DNA of 11,200 nucleotides. It comes from Thiotrichales bacterium (GTDB taxonomy: Bacteria; Pseudomonadota; Gammaproteobacteria; Thiomicrospirales; Thiomicrospiraceae). Positions 5,802 through 11,200 of the stretch are shown here, piece after piece. Under the pieces are notes generated by a model that saw only the letters and a list, made by a program, of their open reading frames with translations, searched no databases and was not told the DNA's origin. Where the stretch lies: assembly GCA_014763835.1 (NCBI GenBank), contig JACXUQ010000032.1, forward strand, positions 1 through 11,200, written 5' to 3'. The position numbers and the translations under genes were made by a program. How positions within the stretch are numbered: position 1 is the first letter of the stretch; each line of letters starts with the position of its first letter.

Positions 5802-8800
5802 ATGCCAAAAAGAAGTGATATTAAAAGTATTATGATTATTGGTGCCGGCCCTATCATTATCGGTCAGGCCTGCGAATTCGATTACTCCGGTGTACAAGCA
5901 TGTAAGGCGCTGAAAGAGGAGGGTTACCGCGTTATTCTGGTGAATTCCAACCCGGCCACGATTATGACCGACCCTGAATTGGCGGATGCGACCTATATTG
6001 AGCCGATTGAATGGCGCACGGTGGAAAGCATCATCGCCAAAGAGCGTCCCGATGCCATTTTGCCGACCATGGGCGGACAAACGGCATTGAACTGTGCCTT
6101 GGATCTGCACGACCGCGGCATTTTGGAAAAATACAATGTCGAGCTGATCGGCGCCAATGCCGATGCCATCGACAAGGCTGAAAACCGTGACCGTTTCCGC
6201 AAAGCGATGCAGAAAATCGGTTTGGATATGCCGCAATCTGCTGTGGCTCACAATATGGAAGAGGCTTGGGAAATCCAAGCTCAAGTTGGTTTCCCTACGA
6301 TAATCCGTCCGTCTTTCACCTTGGGTGGTTCCGGCGGTGGTATCGCCTATAACAAAGATGAGTTCGAACAGATCTGTAAGTTCGGTCTGGATCTTTCTCC
6401 GACTAAAGAATTGTTGATTGAAGAATCGATTCTCGGTTGGAAAGAGTACGAAATGGAAGTGGTGCGTGACCGCAACGACAACGCCATTATCGTCTGCTCG
6501 ATTGAAAACTTCGACCCGATGGGGGTGCATACCGGTGACTCAATCACGGTGGCACCTGCACAAACCCTGACGGATAAGGAATATCAGATCATGCGTAACG
6601 CCTCTTTGGCGGTATTGCGTGAGATCGGCGTGGAAACGGGCGGTTCAAACGTACAGTTTGCGATTAACCCTGAAAGCGGGCGCATGATCATTATCGAAAT
6701 GAACCCGCGTGTCTCGCGTTCTTCGGCGTTGGCGTCGAAAGCGACCGGTTTCCCTATCGCTAAAGTGGCGGCGAAACTGGCGGTAGGTTATACGCTGGAC
6801 GAGCTGCAGAACGATATCACCAACGGTGCCACGCCGGCGTCATTTGAACCGACCATTGATTACGTTGTAACCAAAGTTCCTCGTTTTACGTTCGAGAAAT
6901 TCCCGCAGGCACAAAAACGTCTGTCGACACAGATGAAGTCTGTCGGTGAAGTCATGGCGATGGGCCGCAACTTCCAGGAGTCGATGCAGAAAGCGTTGCG
7001 CGGTTTGGAAACCGACAAGAACGGTTTGGATGAAATTCTGCCGTTGGCGATGATGGATGAAAAAGACGTTAAGGATATTTTGCGTCAAGAATTGCGTAAT
7101 CCTGGTCCTGAGCGTATCTGGTATGTGGCGGACGCCTTCCGTGCCGGTTGGGATTTGGAAGCCGTTCATGAAAGTTCAAAAATCGACCCTTGGTTCCTGG
7201 CGCAGATCAAAGAACTGATTGACATGGAAGATGATCTGAAGCAGCGCGGTCTGGATGCGTTGGATGAAACTTACTTGCGTCAATTGAAGCGCAAAGGTTT
7301 CTCTGATAATCGTATCGCCAAGCTGTTGAACACGGATGCTGCGTTTATCCGTAAGTTCCGTCATACCTTGAATGTCCGTCCGGTCTACAAGCGCGTGGAT
7401 ACTTGTGCGGCGGAATTCGAAACGTCAACGGCCTACATGTATTCCACTTATGACGAGGAGTGTGAAGCCAATCCGACCGATAAAGAGAAAATCATGGTAT
7501 TGGGCGGCGGTCCGAACCGTATCGGTCAAGGGATCGAGTTTGACTACTGCTGTGTACACGCCGCTATGGCGATGCGCGAAGACGGTTATGAAACCATCAT
7601 GGTTAACTGTAACCCTGAAACCGTTTCAACCGACTACGATACCTCTGACCGCCTGTACTTCGAGCCGCTGACATTGGAAGATGTGTTGGAAATCGTTGAA
7701 GTCGAGAAGCCGAAAGGGGTGATCGTACAATACGGCGGACAAACCCCGTTGAAACTGGCCGAAGCACTGGAAGAAGCCGGTGTGCCGATTATCGGCACGT
7801 CACCAGAATCAATCGACCTAGCCGAAGACCGCGAGCGTTTCCAGCAGCTATTGAATAATCTGGAATTGAAGCAACCGCCAAACCGTACTGCACGCAGCGA
7901 AGCGCAGGCTTTGGTATTGGCGAACGAGATCGGTTATCCGTTGGTGGTGCGTCCTTCCTATGTATTGGGTGGGCGTGCGATGGAAATCGTCTACTCTGAT
8001 GCCGATTTGTCGCGCTATATGACCGAAGCGGTGAAGGTTTCCAATGACTCTCCGGTTTTGTTGGACCGTTTCCTGGATGATGCGGTTGAGCTGGATGTGG
8101 ATGCGGTCTGCGACGGTGAACAGGTTGTTATTGGCGGGATTATGGAGCATATTGAACAGGCCGGTATTCACTCGGGTGACTCGGCGTGTTCCTTGCCGCC
8201 TTACAGTATTTCCGCAGAAGTTCAGGACCAGGTGCGTGAGCAAGTGGCTAAAATGGCGAAAGCCTTGGGTGTTGTCGGTTTGATGAACACACAGTTTGCC
8301 ATTAAAGGCGACGAGATTTATGTGCTTGAAGTCAACCCGCGTGCGTCACGTACCGTACCGTTTGTATCCAAAGCAATCGGCAAGCCGTTGGCGAAGATTG
8401 CGGCACGCTGCATGGTCGGCCAGAAGTTGAGTGCCCAGGATTTCACGGCTGAAATCACGCCTAAACACTATTCGGTGAAAGAAGCGGTCTTCCCGTTCAT
8501 CAAGTTCCTGGGCGTCGATCCGATTCTTGGGCCGGAGATGAAGTCGACCGGTGAGGTCATGGGTTTGGGGACTAACTTCGCACAGGCGTATGCCAAAGCG
8601 CAGTTGGCCGCCGGTACGGTTCTACCGCGTTCAGGCAAGGCGTTCCTGAGTGTGCGTAAGGCAGACCGTGTCCGTGTGTTGGATTTGGCCAATCAGCTGA
8701 TTGCCAAAGGCTTCAGTATTGTTGCCACGCGTGGAACGGCTGCGTCCTTAACCGAAGCGGGTATCGAGTGCCAAGTGGTCAATAAAGTCACCGAAGGCCG

Positions 8801-9017
8801 CCCGAACATTGTCGATTCTATCGTCAACGAAGAGATTGATTTGATCGTCAATACCTCAGAAGGTTCGGTCAGTATTCAGGACTCTTCAAGCATCCGCCGT
8901 GAAGCGTTAATGCATAAAACGTGTTACACCACGACGATTGCAGGTGCCTTTGCGATGGTCGCGGCGATGGATTATCTGGACGATCAGCCGGTAACCAGAC
9001 TGCAAGATCTACAGTAA
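5802..9017 (+). CDS. carB: Carbamoyl-phosphate synthase large subunit CarB
   Basis: Uses two ATP, bicarbonate and CarA-derived ammonia to make carbamoyl phosphate. The 1071-residue protein is full length (E. coli 1073). It has the typical internal duplication: an N-terminal carboxyphosphate half beginning IMIIGAGPIIIGQACEFDYS and a C-terminal carbamoyl-phosphate half beginning MVLGGGPNRIGQGIEFDY. Each half has an ATP-grasp domain. Metal-binding Glu299 and Asn301 lie in IEMNPRVSRSSAL, with equivalents Glu843 and Asn845 in VLEVNPRASRTVPF. An oligomerisation segment lies between the halves. From about residue 940 there is an MGS-like allosteric domain (STRGTA-like VATRGTA, NTSEG), which in this family senses UMP, IMP or ornithine. 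The start at 5802 has AGGAA at 5791-5795. No missing key residue was seen. Confidence 0.99.
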   Translation: MPKRSDIKSIMIIGAGPIIIGQACEFDYSGVQACKALKEEGYRVILVNSNPATIMTDPELADATYIEPIEWRTVESIIAKERPDAILPTMGGQTALNCALDLHDRGILEKYNVELIGANADAIDKAENRDRFRKAMQKIGLDMPQSAVAHNMEEAWEIQAQVGFPTIIRPSFTLGGSGGGIAYNKDEFEQICKFGLDLSPTKELLIEESILGWKEYEMEVVRDRNDNAIIVCSIENFDPMGVHTGDSITVAPAQTLTDKEYQIMRNASLAVLREIGVETGGSNVQFAINPESGRMIIIEMNPRVSRSSALASKATGFPIAKVAAKLAVGYTLDELQNDITNGATPASFEPTIDYVVTKVPRFTFEKFPQAQKRLSTQMKSVGEVMAMGRNFQESMQKALRGLETDKNGLDEILPLAMMDEKDVKDILRQELRNPGPERIWYVADAFRAGWDLEAVHESSKIDPWFLAQIKELIDMEDDLKQRGLDALDETYLRQLKRKGFSDNRIAKLLNTDAAFIRKFRHTLNVRPVYKRVDTCAAEFETSTAYMYSTYDEECEANPTDKEKIMVLGGGPNRIGQGIEFDYCCVHAAMAMREDGYETIMVNCNPETVSTDYDTSDRLYFEPLTLEDVLEIVEVEKPKGVIVQYGGQTPLKLAEALEEAGVPIIGTSPESIDLAEDRERFQQLLNNLELKQPPNRTARSEAQALVLANEIGYPLVVRPSYVLGGRAMEIVYSDADLSRYMTEAVKVSNDSPVLLDRFLDDAVELDVDAVCDGEQVVIGGIMEHIEQAGIHSGDSACSLPPYSISAEVQDQVREQVAKMAKALGVVGLMNTQFAIKGDEIYVLEVNPRASRTVPFVSKAIGKPLAKIAARCMVGQKLSAQDFTAEITPKHYSVKEAVFPFIKFLGVDPILGPEMKSTGEVMGLGTNFAQAYAKAQLAAGTVLPRSGKAFLSVRKADRVRVLDLANQLIAKGFSIVATRGTAASLTEAGIECQVVNKVTEGRPNIVDSIVNEEIDLIVNTSEGSVSIQDSSSIRREALMHKTCYTTTIAGAFAMVAAMDYLDDQPVTRLQDLQ

Positions 9018-9029
9018 TCGGTTCTTTTT

Positions 9030-9074
9030 CAAAGCGCCAAAGTCTGCGGGAGTGGGCTTTGGCGTTTGTGTTTT
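9030..9074 (+). terminator. Probable intrinsic terminator after carB
   Basis: CGCCAAAG at 9035-9042 pairs perfectly with CTTTGGCG at 9057-9064. Past a bulged G, CAAA (9030-9033) also pairs with TTTG (9065-9068). The loop is 14 bases and the stem is followed by TGTTTT. It starts 13 bases after carB and ends about 36 bases before greA, so it likely limits carAB read-through into the greA locus. The T-run is interrupted, so strength is uncertain. Confidence 0.6.
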
Positions 9075-9109
9075 AAAAGCCTATTGAATAGTTATCAAGG
9101 GAACAGGCG

Positions 9110-10030
9110 ATGACGAAACATCCTATGACAAAAGAGGGCGCGGAAGCCCTGCAGGCAGAGTTGAACAAACTTAAGAAAGAGGATCGCCCGCGCATTACCG
9201 AAGCGATTGCCGAGGCGCGCGAGCATGGCGATTTGAAAGAAAATGCCGAGTATCACGCCGCGCGTGAACAGCAAGGCTTGGTTGAAGCGCGTATCAAGCA
9301 GATCGAATCGATTTTGGCGCATGCGCAGATTATTGATGTGACCAAGTTGAATCCAAATGGCAAGGTGGTGTTTGGTGCAACGGTCACGGTGTTGAATATC
9401 GATACCGATGAAGAGTTGACGTACAAAATTGTCGGCAATGAAGAGTCAAATGTGACGGCCAATAAGATCTCGATCAACTCGCCGATTGCCCGTATATTTA
9501 AGCAGGATGCATGGCGCAATCCTGCGGATAACCACTCTGAAATGAAACGCTTGAGTTTTCCAGCCGCCATTTTATTTGCCAGCTCTGGATGGTGGCTGGC
9601 ATCCGTTCTGATTATGGTGGGGTATGTGGTGGCGCCACTGCTGTTTGCCGAGTTACCTGAGGTCACGGCGGGTAAATTGGTGGGTATTTTATTGCAATGG
9701 TCACAGGGTTTTGTTTTGCTTTGGCTGCTGTTAAACGTGACTGGTTTATGGTTTTATCGCCATGCCTGGGCTTTTGGCAAGGTCTTTGTCTTGTTAGCCC
9801 TGTTGTTGGCTATTAATCTCTTCTGGCTTGGGCCAGAAATGGAAACGTTAAAAGCGGCATTTCCAGAGGGCTTGTCAAAAGGATCAGTCGTTTGGCAACA
9901 CTTTATGATGCTGCACGGACTGTACCAGCTCTCTTATTTGTCGGTCATACTACTTCTCGTGTTTTGGGGCTGGCAAAACCTCAAGAAATGGGTTGTAAAC
10001 AAGGCGTTAGCGGATAAAAAAAGTTTATAA
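9110..10030 (+). CDS. GreA (C-terminally truncated) fused to a DUF4149-type membrane protein
   Basis: Residues 1-128 are an excellent GreA match: an N-terminal coiled coil with the acidic tip Asp41 and Glu44 in EHGDLKENAEYHAAREQQ, then the start of the FKBP-like C-terminal domain up to INSPIAR (124-128). Ordinary GreA is 158 residues and continues with about 30 more (LIGKEE...VEY-like), which are absent. Instead a 16-residue linker leads to Met145 and a 162-residue hydrophobic protein with about four membrane helices (roughly 152-179, 190-213, 222-241, 267-288). That part has YVVAPLLFAELPEVTAGKLVG and FMMLHGLYQLSYL, resembling DUF4149 (TMEM205-like) proteins. The start at 9110 has AAGGGA at 9097-9102. 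Met145 (9542) lacks a Shine-Dalgarno, favouring one continuous protein. GreA normally rescues backtracked RNA polymerase. Losing the RNA-polymerase-binding domain core probably impairs that. A genuine deletion fusion or an assembly error are both possible. Confidence 0.85.
   Translation: MTKHPMTKEGAEALQAELNKLKKEDRPRITEAIAEAREHGDLKENAEYHAAREQQGLVEARIKQIESILAHAQIIDVTKLNPNGKVVFGATVTVLNIDTDEELTYKIVGNEESNVTANKISINSPIARIFKQDAWRNPADNHSEMKRLSFPAAILFASSGWWLASVLIMVGYVVAPLLFAELPEVTAGKLVGILLQWSQGFVLLWLLLNVTGLWFYRHAWAFGKVFVLLALLLAINLFWLGPEMETLKAAFPEGLSKGSVVWQHFMMLHGLYQLSYLSVILLLVFWGWQNLKKWVVNKALADKKSL
9502..9525. repeat. Short inverted repeat at the greA/DUF4149 junction
   Basis: GCAGGAT at 9502-9508 and ATCCTGC at 9519-9525 form a 7-bp stem with a ten-base loop, exactly in the linker where the GreA sequence stops matching its family. 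No T-run follows, so it is not a terminator. It may be a relic of the lost intergenic DNA or may have promoted the deletion; it may also be chance. Confidence 0.4.
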
Positions 10031-10128
10031 GCATTTAATTATTTTCTAACCTGTTTGGGTTGCAATTTACGTAGAAACAGTTCAGAATTGACCCGTTATA
10101 GAGACAAACCAAATCTGGAGTTTATTGA
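10031..10128 (+). promoter_or_regulatory. Leader of the small exported protein gene
   Basis: No terminator is visible after the fused gene. CTGTTT at 10051-10056 and AAACAG at 10075-10080 form an 18-base-spaced inverted repeat. TATAGA at 10097-10102 is a possible -10, but the -35 position (GAAACA at 10074-10079, 17-base spacer) is poor. GGAG at 10117-10120 is a good Shine-Dalgarno eight bases before the ATG. Confidence 0.3.
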
Positions 10129-10485
10129 ATGAAACACTTAACACTAAAAGCCTTATTCGTATCAGCTTTCGCGGTTGCTTCTTTGAATGTTCAAGCAGCT
10201 GACGATGTATACAGCCAATGTTTGGCGGATGCTGAACACGTTATCGCTACGGCTAAAAAAGAGGGTGGTCCTGCTGCACGTAAAACAGAGCAAAAAACAA
10301 CTGTTGAACAGTGCTTTGGCGAGCTGAACAAAATCGAAGCGAAATACGGCGACAAAACTAAAGGTGTAAACCCATCTTCAGTGATGACTCCAGAAGACCG
10401 CGCTAAGTGGTCTGCATTGTTTGATGCAATCGACGCTAAGAAATTCACTGGTACGCGCTACAACATGGCGTCTTACTACCGTTAA
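10129..10485 (+). CDS. Small exported protein of unknown function, two cysteines
   Basis: I do not recognise a family. The 118-residue product begins with a clear Sec signal peptide: MKHLTLKALF, a hydrophobic core, then VQA-AD, with predicted cleavage after Ala23. The mature protein of about 95 residues should be periplasmic or secreted. It is hydrophilic and probably helical, with exactly two cysteines (Cys31 and Cys62) that could form one disulfide. It ends in an aromatic, basic tail, RYNMASYYR. There is no CXXCH haem motif and no lipobox. It has a good Shine-Dalgarno (GGAG) and its own strong terminator directly downstream, so it looks like a single-gene, possibly well-expressed unit. That expression level is inference. 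Confidence 0.85.
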   Translation: MKHLTLKALFVSAFAVASLNVQAADDVYSQCLADAEHVIATAKKEGGPAARKTEQKTTVEQCFGELNKIEAKYGDKTKGVNPSSVMTPEDRAKWSALFDAIDAKKFTGTRYNMASYYR

Positions 10486-10505
10486 TTTCCTGCTTCGGTA
10501 AAGAG

Positions 10506-10532
10506 AAAAAGCCGGTTTTTACCGGCTTTTTT
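10506..10532. terminator. Strong, possibly bidirectional intrinsic terminator
   Basis: AAAAAGCCGGT (10506-10516) pairs perfectly with ACCGGCTTTTT (10521-10531) around a TTTT loop, followed by another T. The GC-rich core with an A-run on one side and a T-run on the other suits termination on both strands. It lies 20 bases after the small exported protein gene and separates it from the next gene. Confidence 0.92.
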
Positions 10533-10568
10533 CGTTTTTAAGGTTATGCAGAGGTGTTAGGTTTTTCG

Positions 10569-11200
10569 ATGAAAAAGAATCTTTTTCAGGCGGCGTTTGC
10601 GTGTCTAATGGAAAACGACCTGAATACCAAGGTGCAGTTACTATCGCAACTGCAGGAGGATTGGTCACAAGATCGCTTTGACTTTACGCCTACGGCCGAG
10701 GTGATCCGTATTCCCGATCCGGGTCGCCCGGAAAAACCGCAACTGGTCTCTCCCAAGGCTTTGCCGAAGCGCGGTTTGGGCACGCCGGAAGGTCATGCTT
10801 CGTTGATGCACTCCATCGCGCATATCGAGTTCAATGCGGTTAATCTGGCATTGGATGCCATTTACCGTTTCCAGAATATGCCTTACGAGTATTACCGTGA
10901 TTGGTTAGGAGTGGCCGGTGAGGAGTCGTATCATTTTCAGATGGTGCGCGAGCACTTGAATCATCTGGGCTATGAGTACGGGGATATGCCGGCGCATAAC
11001 GGTTTGTGGCTGACCACCTATGAAACCGATCACGACCCGCTGGTGCGCATGGCTTTGGTGCCGCGTACACTCGAAGCGCGTGGTTTGGATGTGACTCCGC
11101 CGATGATTCAGAAATTGCGTGCCATCGGCGACAAACGCGGCGTGGAGATCCTGAAGATTCTGTTGCGTGACGAGATCGGTCATGTCGAAGTCGGAACCCG
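10569..11200 (+). CDS. DUF455 ferritin-like domain protein (3' end outside the window)
   Basis: An open frame from ATG 10569 runs off the window after 210 complete codons with no stop. The translation (MKKNLFQAAFACLMEND...) matches my recollection of DUF455 (PF04305/COG2833), a ferritin-like four-helix family. Candidate di-metal ligands are spaced as expected for it: Glu87 in HSIAHIEFNA, Glu118/119 and His122 in GEESYHF, Glu169 in RTLEARGLD, and Glu202 and His205 in RDEIGHV. The biochemical function of the family is not established; a metal-dependent oxidase or redox role is inference. AGGT at 10558-10561 is a modest Shine-Dalgarno seven bases upstream. The gene follows a strong terminator, so its promoter must lie in about 36 bases before it, where none is obvious. 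No signal peptide is seen, so it is probably cytosolic. Confidence 0.85.
   Translation, partial: MKKNLFQAAFACLMENDLNTKVQLLSQLQEDWSQDRFDFTPTAEVIRIPDPGRPEKPQLVSPKALPKRGLGTPEGHASLMHSIAHIEFNAVNLALDAIYRFQNMPYEYYRDWLGVAGEESYHFQMVREHLNHLGYEYGDMPAHNGLWLTTYETDHDPLVRMALVPRTLEARGLDVTPPMIQKLRAIGDKRGVEILKILLRDEIGHVEVGT

Noticed and set aside
5691..6530. Long minus-strand frame (279 codons) opposite carA/carB
   Set aside because: It lies wholly opposite strongly conserved coding sequence, has no recognisable domain and His/Phe-rich composition typical of antisense shadows.
5820..9017. Internal similarity between the two halves of carB
   Set aside because: This is the ancient, family-wide duplication of CarB, not a recent repeat.
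9481..9545. Single-base frameshift as the cause of the GreA truncation
   Set aside because: The other two forward frames after SPIAR read VYLSRMHGAIL... and an immediate stop; neither resembles the GreA C-terminus, so bases are missing rather than shifted.

Overview
The window is an ordinary chromosomal segment of a gammaproteobacterium. The gene order dnaK-dnaJ-dapB-carA-carB-greA, all on the plus strand, is a known gammaproteobacterial arrangement (Pseudomonas has it). Protein style and base composition remind me of sulfur-oxidising Thiomicrospira/Hydrogenovibrio/Thiomicrorhabdus relatives, but that genus-level guess is inference from memory.

Region by region: 1-172 holds a terminator-like hairpin (probably closing an upstream gene, grpE being the usual neighbour) and the dnaK leader. 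173-3499 encodes the Hsp70 chaperone DnaK and its J-domain partner DnaJ, separated by a 237-base gap containing three stem-loops in a row. dapB (lysine/diaminopimelate biosynthesis) follows 33 bases after dnaJ. A 302-base gap then carries a strong intrinsic terminator or attenuator and two possible tiny leader ORFs before carA-carB, which encode the two subunits of carbamoyl-phosphate synthetase (pyrimidine and arginine precursor). A moderate terminator separates carB from the greA locus.

The most unusual feature is at 9110-10030. The reading frame starts as a textbook GreA transcript-cleavage factor, loses the last 30 or so residues of the GreA C-terminal domain, and continues in frame into a four-helix membrane protein of DUF4149 type. 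In Pseudomonas, as I recall, a DUF4149-type gene lies directly after greA, so a deletion fusing two neighbours is the simplest explanation.

After this come a small exported two-cysteine protein of unknown family with its own strong terminator, and the 5' part of a DUF455 ferritin-like protein running off the window. The usual yhbY-rlmE-ftsH genes are not seen after greA. No tRNA, rRNA, CRISPR, insertion sequence or prophage signal was found. No wholly new multi-gene system is evident; the GreA-membrane fusion and the structured leaders are the leads worth checking.
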